Shown: in pieces, positions 1 through 10,969 of the stretch
Numbering within the stretch: position 1 is the first letter of the stretch
How the letters are laid out: the number at the start of each line of letters is the position of its first letter
From: an uncultured Mucilaginibacter sp.
GTDB lineage: Bacteria > Bacteroidota > Bacteroidia > Sphingobacteriales > Sphingobacteriaceae
Direction of reading: 5' to 3'
NCBI RefSeq assembly: GCF_946481715.1
Contig: NZ_CAMLOV010000072.1
Span: 1-25,337 of the forward strand
Length of the DNA stretch: 25,337 nt
Program-made: the position numbers and the translations under genes
Notes under the pieces: generated by a model
The model's input: only the letters and a program-made list of their open reading frames with translations
Told to the model about the DNA's origin: nothing
The model's database searches: none

Positions 1-3000
1 AAAGTATTTGATGAACAAGGTGCACCGCTTGTTGGCGTTAGTGTGAGCGAAAAAGGCACCAGCAACGGCGTGATGACCGATGTTAACGGTATTTACAAAT
101 TACAGGTGTCTGGCGATAATGCTGTGGTGGTATTCAGCTATGTAGGCTACAATATCAAAACCGAGCCTCTTAACGGCCGCACCACGGTTAATGTTACGCT
201 CGAGCCAAAGGCAAACGCTATCAGCGAGATAGTAGTAACTGCATTAGGCATCAAGCGCGAATCGAAAAAATTAGGGTACGCCGCAGAAAATGTACGCGTA
301 GGCGAAATTACAACCAACCGGTCTACAAACTTTGTTAATTCTCTTGAGGGAAAGGTTGCTGGCCTTGACATCTCTCCACCTGCAAGCGGTCCCGGTGGTA
401 GCACTAAAATAAGGCTTCGTGGGCAGTCGGCTTTCCAGGGCGATAATGCGCCTTTAATTGTATTAAACGGCCTTCCTTTGTCGCAAAGCCCGTCAAGTAC
501 CAATGGGTACACCCAATCGGTAGATCTTGGCGATAATATGCAGCAAATAAACCCGGATGATATTGAGTCGATGACGGTTCTTAAAGGAGCTACCGCAGCA
601 GCATTGTACGGCTCGCGGGCAAGCAACGGCGCGATAATTATTACTACGAAAAGTGGCAATAAAAACACAGGTATCGGTGTTGAGTTTACCTCCAACTTCA
701 CACAGAACCAGGCGCTTGATTTCACCGACTTTCAGTACGAGTACGGGCAGGGCGAAAATAACGTCCGTCCTATGACACAAGGACAGGCGCAAAGCTCTGG
801 CGCATGGAGTTTTGGAGAAAAATTTGATAATGCACCTACCTATCAGTTTGATGGCGTACAACGGCCATATGCGCCGGAAAAAAACCGGATAAGCAAATTC
901 TTTCGGCTTGCTAATGCATGGACTAATACCATTGCATTCTCGGGCGGTAATGACAAAGGTAGTTTCAGATTCTCCTATTCTAACCAGGATGCGCAAGGCA
1001 TAGTGCCTAATAACGACTATCATAAGAAAATCTTCAACCTTGGTTTGAATCATAATTTTACTTCAAAACTCTCTGCGCAGATATATATGAATTACGATCA
1101 CGAGAATAACAAGAACCCGCCGGTAATTGGAATTCAGGGGACATCCGTTACAAACTATATTTATCGCTATTCTAATTCGGTGAGTTTGGATGTATTAAAA
1201 GCCGCTGCGGTTGATGCCAACGGCAACGAAACACCCACATCCCGTTTTACTACCCTTACCAACCCGTATTGGATCATGAACAAGCAATTTACCAGGCAAA
1301 CCAGAGACCACCTTTTGGGTACTGCAAGCCTGCGCTATCAGTTTTTTGATTGGCTTTACCTGCAGGGTCGCGTGAATATGGAATACAGCACTTCGTTTTA
1401 CGAACAAAATACGCCAACCGGTACTTTAGCAAATGCAGCAGCACCAGCCGGCCTATATAATGGTAGTTATAACTCAAATGATAATAGTTACCGTGCACTA
1501 AATGCCGACTTCTTATTAGGCGGCGGTCACAAATGGGGCGACTTTTCTTTTGATGCCACAGTAGGCGGAAATACCTTCCCTTCGTCATCTCAAGGGTACA
1601 ATGTTACGGCAACAAACTTTTATGTAAGGGATTTTTATACCCTTGGTAATGGTGCAACTAACACATCGGCTTTTGGAGTTTCAAAATCAACGGTAAACTC
1701 ACTTTACGGAACTGCTGAGTTTGGTTATAAATCTTATTTGTTTGTAAACGTAACTGGGCGTAATGACTGGTTTTCGGTGTTAAGCCCGGAACATAATCAT
1801 TACTTTTATCCTTCGGTAAGTGGCAGTTTTGTGTTTTCAGAAATGTTTAAGAGCCTTCCATCATGGCTTACATTTGGAAAGATAAGAGCTACTTATGCTA
1901 ATGTGGGTAGTGCCAATGGCATTGGCCCTTACAGCAATTCGCTTACATATGCACTTTCCCAAAACGCATTTAACGGCGTACCGCTTGGGAGTATCAATAA
2001 TACTACCACTCCAAATCAGGATATTAAGCCGTATAGCGTAAAAGAGAAAGAAATTGGCCTGGAATTGCGTATGTTCAACAGCCGAGTGAATTTGGATGTG
2101 GCCGCTTATGATAAACAGACAACAAACCAGATCCTAAGTGTTGCAATTTCTAATTCATCTGGCTACACCGGGACCATAGTAAACCTTGGCAAATTACAAA
2201 ACCGCGGTATGGAGTTCCTGCTTGAAGTAGTACCTGTTAAAAAACAGGACTTTACCTGGCGCTCAGCGTTCAATACCGCCATAAATACCTCTAAAGTATT
2301 AGCGCTGGCAAACGGCCAAAATCAATTGACATTGGGTACTGGAGAGTTTTTTGGTTCTATTGTTGACCAGGTTGGCCTTCCGTTAAACCAAATACAGGGC
2401 TCAACTTACCGCAGAGATGCTAACGGCAAGATCATCGTATCTGGTGGTAAGCCAATTGCAAGCACCTCTCAAAAACTCTTCGGGAGTGCACTGCCTAAAT
2501 ATACGGGTGGTTGGGTAAATACATTTACTTATAAGAAGTTTACACTAATGGCCCACATAGATTATAAAGCCGGAGGGAAAATATTATCCAGTTCGAACCT
2601 GAACTTCCTGAGGGAAGGTTTAACAAAAGAATCGTTGGTTGGCCGGGAAGGAGGGGTTAAGTTTGATGCGGTGAACGCTGATGGCACGCCTAACACTACA
2701 GCCGTTAACGCTGAGGACTTTTATGCCAATTACCGTGGGCAAAATATTCTGGACCCTTTTATTTATAAATCTGATTTTATTAAATTGAGAAACGTTTCGT
2801 TAAGTTATGATTTTTCTAAGATGGTGAAAACCAAATTTATAAAGGGGCTTGTAGTTTCTGCAGTATGCCACAACGTGCTTATTATCAAAAAGTATATAGC
2901 CAATCTCGATCCGGAAGCGATATCATCAAGCGGAGATATTCTAACCGGCTACGAGCAAGGTTCGGTGCCGACAACAAGGACTTATGGATTCAATCTTAAC

Positions 3001-3012
3001 GTCAAATTTTAA
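1..3012 (+). CDS. SusC-like TonB-dependent outer-membrane transporter (5' truncated)
   Basis: Outer-membrane channel that imports glycan oligosaccharides with a SusD partner, powered by TonB. The reading frame is open from base 1, so the true start, signal peptide and first part of the N-terminal domain lie upstream of the window. The 1003 visible codons begin inside a carboxypeptidase-D-like beta-sandwich (VFDEQGAPLVGVSV, then TDVNGIYKL and FSYVGY, about residues 2-55). A TonB-box-like linker (EIVVTALG, about 76-83) follows. The plug domain comes next (EGKVAGLDI, IRLRGQSAF, PLIVLNGLPL, ALYGSRASNGAIIITTKSG, about 100-220), then a long beta-barrel ending in Phe (GFNLNVKF), as is usual for outer-membrane proteins. 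The C-terminal segment reads CHNVLIIKKYIANLDPEA, where relatives usually have (G/A)RNL; this is a mild variant. It lies 12 bp before the SusD gene, so the two are certainly cotranscribed. Xylan oligosaccharide as substrate is inferred from the neighbours. Confidence 0.96.
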   Translation, partial: KVFDEQGAPLVGVSVSEKGTSNGVMTDVNGIYKLQVSGDNAVVVFSYVGYNIKTEPLNGRTTVNVTLEPKANAISEIVVTALGIKRESKKLGYAAENVRVGEITTNRSTNFVNSLEGKVAGLDISPPASGPGGSTKIRLRGQSAFQGDNAPLIVLNGLPLSQSPSSTNGYTQSVDLGDNMQQINPDDIESMTVLKGATAAALYGSRASNGAIIITTKSGNKNTGIGVEFTSNFTQNQALDFTDFQYEYGQGENNVRPMTQGQAQSSGAWSFGEKFDNAPTYQFDGVQRPYAPEKNRISKFFRLANAWTNTIAFSGGNDKGSFRFSYSNQDAQGIVPNNDYHKKIFNLGLNHNFTSKLSAQIYMNYDHENNKNPPVIGIQGTSVTNYIYRYSNSVSLDVLKAAAVDANGNETPTSRFTTLTNPYWIMNKQFTRQTRDHLLGTASLRYQFFDWLYLQGRVNMEYSTSFYEQNTPTGTLANAAAPAGLYNGSYNSNDNSYRALNADFLLGGGHKWGDFSFDATVGGNTFPSSSQGYNVTATNFYVRDFYTLGNGATNTSAFGVSKSTVNSLYGTAEFGYKSYLFVNVTGRNDWFSVLSPEHNHYFYPSVSGSFVFSEMFKSLPSWLTFGKIRATYANVGSANGIGPYSNSLTYALSQNAFNGVPLGSINNTTTPNQDIKPYSVKEKEIGLELRMFNSRVNLDVAAYDKQTTNQILSVAISNSSGYTGTIVNLGKLQNRGMEFLLEVVPVKKQDFTWRSAFNTAINTSKVLALANGQNQLTLGTGEFFGSIVDQVGLPLNQIQGSTYRRDANGKIIVSGGKPIASTSQKLFGSALPKYTGGWVNTFTYKKFTLMAHIDYKAGGKILSSSNLNFLREGLTKESLVGREGGVKFDAVNADGTPNTTAVNAEDFYANYRGQNILDPFIYKSDFIKLRNVSLSYDFSKMVKTKFIKGLVVSAVCHNVLIIKKYIANLDPEAISSSGDILTGYEQGSVPTTRTYGFNLNVKF

Positions 3013-3024
3013 AAGAATTCAATC

Positions 3025-4539
3025 ATGAAAAATTATATAAAGATCATATTATCCGCGGCCTGCCTATGTTCAGTAGTAAGTTGCGATAAAGGGTTTAAAG
3101 AGTTAAATGTTAACCCAAACAATACAACCAGCCTTGACCCGATGTTTTTGTTTTCTAACGCGGAGGTTTTAACCCACTCGTCGTTGATGGAAACAGACGC
3201 AACAGTTGTACAGCAGTTTATTGAGCCTTTTGGCGGAGTTACCTCTGCATTCAACTTTAATGTTTTAAACCAAACTTATACGGTAATACGTTGGAATAAT
3301 ACTTATCCAAACAGCGTAAAACTACTTGAGCAGGTTTTGTCTGTTACAAAAGGTGATGCCTCCAAATCGAATTTAAACAACGTAGCGAGGATATGGCGCG
3401 CATACAATTATATGATGCTGGTTGATACTTATGGCGATGTGCCATACAGCCAGGCCGGGCAAGCTTACCTCAGTACTGTTTTTTTGCCTAAGTACGATAA
3501 GCAACAGGATATCTATGCTGACCTTGTGAACGAAATTACAACGGCAACCGCAGCATTAGACCCTGCTAAGGACGTTGTAAAAGGGGACGTTTTTTATGGC
3601 GGAAACATTCCGCAGTGGAAACGCCTTGGTTATTCTTTATTGCTGCGTATCGGGATGCGCTACTCCAAAACCGATGCTGCTAAAGCAAAGACAATTACCC
3701 AGGCAGCATTTGCCGGTGGCGTAATGCAATCTAATGCTGATAACTGTTATCTTAAGTATAACAATACTTATCCTAATCCCGTTACACAGCAAATTCAGCA
3801 ATTAACCAATACCTATTACCTGGCTGAACCATTTGTTACGCAGCTAAAATCAACAGGCGACCCAAGGTTAAAGTATATCTCGGCGATATACGCCGACCCT
3901 GGAAAAGCTTTATCGCTTTCCCCTGATACGGCGTCTGCCAACCAATTCGGGCTGCCTATTGGGTACGACGCAGGTACATTGCCATCTGCACCCGGTTTTC
4001 GGGGCGCAAGTGGTTCCGGTTTCAAATATTCACAGGTAAACTATAGCGTATTTGGTAAAATAACCGCACCGCTGTTTTTTGTAACATATGCACAAACTCA
4101 GTTGTTATTGGCCGAGGCAACATTCAAAGGTTACATTTCTGGCACTACAAGCACTTTTTATAACAACGGTGTTAAAGCTGCCATGGATCAATTTGTTGCT
4201 TACGATGCTGCTGCGGTGATACCAGGCAGTACCGAAGATGCATTCCTAAATAATCCGCTGAATGCATATTCTGATGCGAACGCATTGCGGCTCATCAATA
4301 CGCAGTATTGGGTAACCTCATTCGGGAACGGTGCAGAATCATGGGCCAATTTTAGGAGAAGCGGCTTCCCCGCGTTGGCGCCTAACACTTATCCCGGTAA
4401 GCAAATAAAAGGAGCCTTTGTACGCAGGTACACTTACCCTCAAGCAGAGTCGGCCATCAATGCTGATAATTACAGGGCAGCTGTGGCAAGTATAGGTGGC
4501 TCAGATGACCTTGATACCCCCGTGTTTTGGGATAAATAA
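3025..4539 (+). CDS. SusD/RagB-like surface glycan-binding lipoprotein
   Basis: Surface-exposed lipoprotein that caps the SusC channel and captures glycan. The 504-residue product starts with a lipoprotein signal peptide (MKNYIKIILSAACLCSVVSC) whose lipid-modified Cys is residue 20. The mature start, DKGFKELNVNPNNTTSLDP, is typical of the SusD-like type 2 group (PF12771) rather than the PF07980/PF14322 type. Other family marks are RIWRAYNYMMLVDTYGDVPYS with its helical TPR-like repeats, LLLAEATFKG, and a C-terminal WANFRRSGFPALAP. The start is fixed by the signal peptide, and the gene follows the SusC stop after 12 bp. It is the last gene of its transcript, because two hairpins follow and the next gene is convergent. 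The ligand cannot be read from the sequence. Confidence 0.95.
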   Translation: MKNYIKIILSAACLCSVVSCDKGFKELNVNPNNTTSLDPMFLFSNAEVLTHSSLMETDATVVQQFIEPFGGVTSAFNFNVLNQTYTVIRWNNTYPNSVKLLEQVLSVTKGDASKSNLNNVARIWRAYNYMMLVDTYGDVPYSQAGQAYLSTVFLPKYDKQQDIYADLVNEITTATAALDPAKDVVKGDVFYGGNIPQWKRLGYSLLLRIGMRYSKTDAAKAKTITQAAFAGGVMQSNADNCYLKYNNTYPNPVTQQIQQLTNTYYLAEPFVTQLKSTGDPRLKYISAIYADPGKALSLSPDTASANQFGLPIGYDAGTLPSAPGFRGASGSGFKYSQVNYSVFGKITAPLFFVTYAQTQLLLAEATFKGYISGTTSTFYNNGVKAAMDQFVAYDAAAVIPGSTEDAFLNNPLNAYSDANALRLINTQYWVTSFGNGAESWANFRRSGFPALAPNTYPGKQIKGAFVRRYTYPQAESAINADNYRAAVASIGGSDDLDTPVFWDK

Positions 4540-4569
4540 TCTTAGTAATTCCCCTAATTATATGCTTTT

Positions 4570-4608
4570 AACGCCCCGGTGCCTGTTGGTACCGGGGCGT
4601 TTTATATG
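4570..4608 (+). terminator. Rho-independent-type terminator after susD
   Basis: A strong GC-rich hairpin lies 30 bp after the SusD stop. The left arm AACGCCCCGGTGCC (4570-4583) pairs with GGTACCGGGGCGTT (4588-4601), with one G:U wobble, around the four-base loop TGTT. It is followed by a short T-rich tract (TTTATAT). It should end the susC-susD transcript. The other strand has A rather than T after the stem, so it probably works in one direction only. Confidence 0.8.
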
Positions 4609-4783
4609 CCTAGAAATATTTATATTAAACTCGGGGATAGTTGTGCCGGATATCACTGCGGCGAGTACCGTTGCAGAGAATAATGATTGCTTGTTAATCG
4701 ATATCGAAAACTGATTAGAACACCCCGGAAATGCATTTAAGTTTAGTCCGATGTGATAAAATGTCGGTTAACGCGATATGCTT

Positions 4784-4826
4784 AAAAATCGACCGAAGAT
4801 AAGCATTGTATCGCCGGTCGATTTTT
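4784..4826. terminator. Likely bidirectional terminator between convergent operons
   Basis: A perfect 12-bp inverted repeat, AAAAATCGACCG (4784-4795) and CGGTCGATTTTT (4815-4826), flanks a 19-base loop. The loop can add a 3-bp GAT/ATC stem. The A5 and T5 ends put a U-tract on either transcript. It sits between the convergent ends of SusD (4539) and the minus-strand GH43 gene (4880). It is best read as the terminator of the minus-strand operon and a backup for the plus-strand one. Confidence 0.65.
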
Positions 4827-4879
4827 GTTTTGGTTGTGCCCGCAGCGTTAAACATTTTAGGCAGTTTTGTTTACTGATA

Positions 4880-6055
4880 TTAATATTTTACCACCTGTTC
4901 TGTCCAGGTTGGACCTCCAATAGTAAAAATTCCGTTGCGGAAAAATACCGGCTCAATCCCTAACTGCGGCTTAGGCGAATAATTCTCATCTGCCGGTGTA
5001 AATGGTCGGCCGTTGTAAAAAGTATAATGGCACGAGCTCCATAGTTTCCCGTCCGGGCCTTCAAAAATTGCATTATGGCCTGTTTCGGCATAGGGGTCAT
5101 ACGAATCATCAAATGGTAAGGCAACCTCTGCCGTAGCCCCCCGGTAATTCGCCTTCCTTGTACCAAATATAGGTTCTGGCGAGGCTAATTCCCAGGGGCC
5201 AAGTGGTGTTTTAGAGCGCAAAAGGCCAACTTCGTAACCGCGTGTCCAGGTAGAGAAAAACATATAATATATTCCGTCCCTTTTTAGTACAAAGGGGCCT
5301 TCAATCCCTCCCCACATCCATTTGGGGTTTTCAGGGTCTTTTGCAGAGCGGAATTTTTGGATTTCGCCAATAAGTTTTCCTTTCTCCAAATCTATTTTAG
5401 CCTGGAACAAACCGTTACCACTGCAATATAAGTATGTTTGCCCGTCCTCGTCTTCAAACAGGGTCGCATCATTATTATATTGAGGGGTTAATGGTCCATT
5501 GACCAGCGCGTATGGCCCCTCAATATGATCAGCCTTAAAAAGCCAAACACTGTGCGATTTCATCCCTTTAGGGTCGTCCGCTGTTACTTTCCCGCTGTTT
5601 ACAGTTAGCCAATATTTATTTTTTATAAAGTGGATCTCGGGTGCCCAAAAACGCCCGTTATATGGGCAATCCGCGGGTAATTTACTGGCATCAATAAGCA
5701 ACGACTTTTGCTTCCAATGGATTAAGTCGTCAGAAATAAGCAACCTAACCCCCGGGGTGTGCCCGGTCCAAACGGGGAGGGATGTCCCCGTGCAGTACCA
5801 CTTGCTACCTACTTTTAAAATACAATGATCGCGCATACTTATGGAGGTATCGCTTGTAATAGGATTTGTGTACTTAAATACTTGCGATTGCTTTTTCAGG
5901 CTGCTTTTTTTGCCAATAGCCAAATTTAAATAGTATGGCCTTTCGCTTTTCGACACTGTTTGAGCATGAAGATTTTGATTGCCCAATAAAATAATCCACG
6001 TTAAAAAACCGCCGCCGACTATATTGCGCTGAAATGATATAAACCTATTTTTCAT
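4880..6055 (-). CDS. GH43-family glycosidase, secreted
   Basis: Predicted five-bladed beta-propeller inverting glycosidase, likely an alpha-L-arabinofuranosidase or beta-xylosidase in the periplasm. I use the Met at 6055 (391 residues) because it begins an N-terminal signal peptide ending NLHAQ|T; the frame stays open 12 codons further upstream without a leader-like start. Candidate catalytic residues in GH43 order are base Asp76 in MRDHCILK, pKa-modulating Asp196 in YNNDATLFEDEDG, and general acid Glu252 in GIEGPFVLKRDGIYY. WAPEIHF (137-143) and GHNAIFEGPDGKLW (326-339) are further propeller marks. It is a divergent member: the base motif is DHCIL, not the common DPxV. It is the last gene of the minus-strand block, 56 bp after GH97. 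The exact substrate cannot be decided from sequence. Confidence 0.88.
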   Translation of the reverse strand: MKNRFISFQRNIVGGGFLTWIILLGNQNLHAQTVSKSERPYYLNLAIGKKSSLKKQSQVFKYTNPITSDTSISMRDHCILKVGSKWYCTGTSLPVWTGHTPGVRLLISDDLIHWKQKSLLIDASKLPADCPYNGRFWAPEIHFIKNKYWLTVNSGKVTADDPKGMKSHSVWLFKADHIEGPYALVNGPLTPQYNNDATLFEDEDGQTYLYCSGNGLFQAKIDLEKGKLIGEIQKFRSAKDPENPKWMWGGIEGPFVLKRDGIYYMFFSTWTRGYEVGLLRSKTPLGPWELASPEPIFGTRKANYRGATAEVALPFDDSYDPYAETGHNAIFEGPDGKLWSSCHYTFYNGRPFTPADENYSPKPQLGIEPVFFRNGIFTIGGPTWTEQVVKY

Positions 6056-6111
6056 TTTAAATAGTATTTGAAAATATTTGACGTCAGCCAAAAAGCTAAT
6101 CGCAGTTTTAA

Positions 6112-8061
6112 TTAGTTATTCAAAATAAAACCACCATTGGGCTGTATTGCTACATCGATAGCACCACCTTTTTTCACTTCTGTTTTTTTCAAAGAAGTAA
6201 TTTGGTTGATGTCGTCATTATAAAAACTTACGGTTTTCCCTGAAAGCATAGGAAGTGCGAGTTTAATTTTAATAGCGGTTTTTCCTGCATTTACACCTGC
6301 TACATACCATTTATCCTGGTGCCGCCGTGCTATTACGGTATACTTACCCGGGTAACCGTCAATATAAACCGTCTCGTCCCAGGTGGTGGGCACTTGTTTT
6401 ATAAACTCTAACTCAAATGCAGGTGCATCGGTAAGGTTGTTTGGGGTAAGGGCAAACATTTGCACGGGGTTTTGAAACAAAACCGCCGTAGCTAATTGGA
6501 AGCCGTCGGTTGTTAAGCGTTTATTGCGCCCTGTGTTACTTTTTACCAGGTATTTATTAAAAAAAACTCCCCCAAACTCCATGGATCCAACCGCATTACG
6601 AATAAAAGGATGCAAAGTGGCATTGTATGCCTCGTTGTCTCTAACATTTTGAGAGAAGATCAACATCTCTGAGGCAAGCACCGCCTCGCTTCCTATAAAG
6701 TTCGGGTACATTCTTTCCCAACCCCGTGGTAGGGTGGCGCCGTGGAAATCAATCATCAACCCATAATCGTTAGCATCAGATAAAATATCTTCGTATAAGC
6801 GTACGGTTTCCTGTTTATCCCCACCAAAAAAGTCTACTTTAAGTCCCTTTACGCCAATTTCCCGAAGCCATTTCATCTCCTTTTTTCGCTCAATGGACGA
6901 ATTCATCTTGTTTCGGGGACCTTGCGGGGCATCGTTTGCAGTACCATTAGAGTTATACCATAAAAGCACATCTACGCCTTTAGAATTTGCGTATTTGATT
7001 AGTTCCACCATTTTTACTTTGCCAATATTGGTGTCCCATAAGGCATCTATTAAAATGTAGTTGAATTTAAGCGATGAAGCCAGGTCTATATATTTTACCT
7101 GGTCTTCGTAATTCATGCTGTTGTCTTGCCATACAATCCAACTCCAAACGGATTTGCCATATTTATAATCCCTTGAGGGTTCGTAAAGGGGCGCTACCAA
7201 ATCAAAGGGAATGGTTGTTTCTACTATAGGGCTAAGGTTGTCACCCACGGTAATTGTTCGCCATGGTGTAACTCCGGGTAAGGAGAGCGCAGCACCGGTA
7301 CTCCCAAAACCATTGTTTTGTTTTGGATTAGGGTACTCTACGGTATACACGCCTTCTGCCGAATAGTTGCTTAAATGCGATGCGCAGTACAAACTGCTCA
7401 CCCCTGTTTCGGAAACCAGTACCCAGCCATTGCTGCCAACATGGAAAAGTCCCGGAAAAATGTAACCCTCATTGTTGTGGGTAGGCTTACTCATTGGCGC
7501 ATCCGCTTCGTAAGGCGATTCATAACTTGGCGCTGAGCGGGCAAAACCTGTCATGGGGCTCATCATTTCCGAAAGAAATGTTGTGGTAAACGAAGGGAAT
7601 TTAAACCCTGTAGCTTCTTTTTCAACTACGCACGATAGTTTGCTACCCCATGAAGGCAACTCGTAACGAAAAGCGATGTTGTTATTACTTACCTGGAATA
7701 CAATTGTCAAACTCTTTTGGGAGGCATTTGCAAACGTACAGGTTAGCCTGTTGGCGTTATAATGGATATTCGATTTCTTTATTTTAGGTTCGGAATAGTT
7801 GTTTTCCACAATGTCATCCGCTTTGCTCAGGTATTTCATGCCGGTAGTGAAGTCGCCCTCATTAGTGACAAGGCCTAAAGGCGAGTTTTCTAACATGCTC
7901 TTTCCTTTGTAAGCAACCCCGTACACAAGCTTACCGTCGTTTACGTTAACGATTACTTTTAAATGTTTATCAGGGCTGGATATCGTCAGTTCCTGTGAAG
8001 ATGCATCAAGTGTTATCAAAATTGAAACAACACAGGCTAACCATGTGAAACGGTATTTCAT
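6112..8061 (-). CDS. GH97 glycoside hydrolase, retaining-type (alpha-galactosidase-like)
   Basis: GH97 enzyme of 649 residues, the usual family length. It has a signal peptide (cleavage near ASSQ|E, residue 23), an N-terminal beta-sandwich (about 24-290), a TIM barrel (about 300-560) and a C-terminal beta domain (about 565-649). The barrel shows the family core SVWSWIVWQDN, YILIDALWD, DVLLWYNSNG and GLKVDFFGGDKQ. Asp410 in LKVDF is at the place of the catalytic nucleophile of retaining GH97 enzymes (Asp415 in the Bacteroides thetaiotaomicron alpha-galactosidase BT1871). Glu465 lies 55 residues on, the spacing of its acid/base Glu470. This points away from the inverting SusB-type alpha-glucosidases. 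Likely substrates are terminal alpha-galactose or beta-L-arabinopyranose on complex xylan side chains; the choice is inference. Spacing is 66 bp from the upstream esterase and 56 bp to GH43. Confidence 0.93.
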   Translation of the reverse strand: MKYRFTWLACVVSILITLDASSQELTISSPDKHLKVIVNVNDGKLVYGVAYKGKSMLENSPLGLVTNEGDFTTGMKYLSKADDIVENNYSEPKIKKSNIHYNANRLTCTFANASQKSLTIVFQVSNNNIAFRYELPSWGSKLSCVVEKEATGFKFPSFTTTFLSEMMSPMTGFARSAPSYESPYEADAPMSKPTHNNEGYIFPGLFHVGSNGWVLVSETGVSSLYCASHLSNYSAEGVYTVEYPNPKQNNGFGSTGAALSLPGVTPWRTITVGDNLSPIVETTIPFDLVAPLYEPSRDYKYGKSVWSWIVWQDNSMNYEDQVKYIDLASSLKFNYILIDALWDTNIGKVKMVELIKYANSKGVDVLLWYNSNGTANDAPQGPRNKMNSSIERKKEMKWLREIGVKGLKVDFFGGDKQETVRLYEDILSDANDYGLMIDFHGATLPRGWERMYPNFIGSEAVLASEMLIFSQNVRDNEAYNATLHPFIRNAVGSMEFGGVFFNKYLVKSNTGRNKRLTTDGFQLATAVLFQNPVQMFALTPNNLTDAPAFELEFIKQVPTTWDETVYIDGYPGKYTVIARRHQDKWYVAGVNAGKTAIKIKLALPMLSGKTVSFYNDDINQITSLKKTEVKKGGAIDVAIQPNGGFILNN

Positions 8062-8127
8062 AAAAATAATAGTTGAAATTGGCTTAATTTAAAACTTTGA
8101 GATCCAGATTGCCCGTTTTACCGCTGC

Positions 8128-9339
<1,212 letters not shown>

Positions 9340-9373
9340 TTAATTACAATGCTAATTTTATAATGCGGTGGGG

Positions 9374-10609
<1,236 letters not shown>

Positions 10610-10889
10610 TTATTCAGTTTTTTTTCTCCCCTTTACCTTTTATTGTATTTCACCTGGCATCTCCCTAATTATGTCTGTTTGTTAAGCCAAAATGATCTGT
10701 TTTTATAGCCGGTTTCAATTAGAAAAGGTTGGAAAACAACACTGATTTTTTTAGGTGTGATATCGATTGTAATTGTAGTATACGAAGAATAACTGGGGCT
10801 TCAGTTTCATTTTTAAATGTAACATATCGAAAGTGATGTGATGCGTTGCCGGATAGGAAGTAATAAATACAATTATTTTCAATAACCAA

Positions 10890-10919
10890 TTGTTAATTTA
10901 TAAAATCCTGTTACATTTG
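10890..10919 (+). promoter_or_regulatory. Bacteroidota-type promoter (-33/-7) of the GH51 operon
   Basis: TTG at 10890-10892 and TACATTTG at 10912-10919 match the -33 TTG and -7 TAnnTTTG elements exactly, with the canonical 19-bp spacer. Transcription should start about 6-8 bp after the -7 box, leaving a leader of about 45 bases before the GH51 start at 10970. The leader is A-rich and lacks a Shine-Dalgarno sequence, as is common in this phylum. Confidence 0.8.
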
Positions 10920-10969
10920 TTAATCTGTTTAAGTGTACAAAACACAATTAATAACCCAAAAAACCAATT

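Larger units (their letters stand above)
4540..4879. other. Convergent intergenic region without a gene
   Basis: These 340 bases lie between the ends of two convergent operons. Apart from the two hairpins I see no credible gene: the short open frames here lack start context and resemble no family. A 10-bp palindrome TCGATATCGA at 4698-4707 has no gene start downstream and is probably chance. Confidence 0.6.

Noticed and set aside
147..1053. Long minus-strand open frames (about 190 codons) opposite susC
   Set aside because: They are shadows of the conserved SusC frame; their products have no recognisable domain and no start context.
2860..2915. CHNVLIIKKY variant near the SusC C-terminus as a functional anomaly or frameshift
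   Set aside because: The frame continues normally to a canonical Phe end, so this is an ordinary substitution.
4698..4707. Palindrome TCGATATCGA as an operator
   Set aside because: It lies between convergent gene ends with no promoter or gene start nearby; a 10-bp palindrome is expected by chance at this scale.
4496..4963. Short plus-strand open frames after susD as small genes
   Set aside because: They overlap the susD end, terminator hairpins or the GH43 end, and show no signal peptide or family resemblance.
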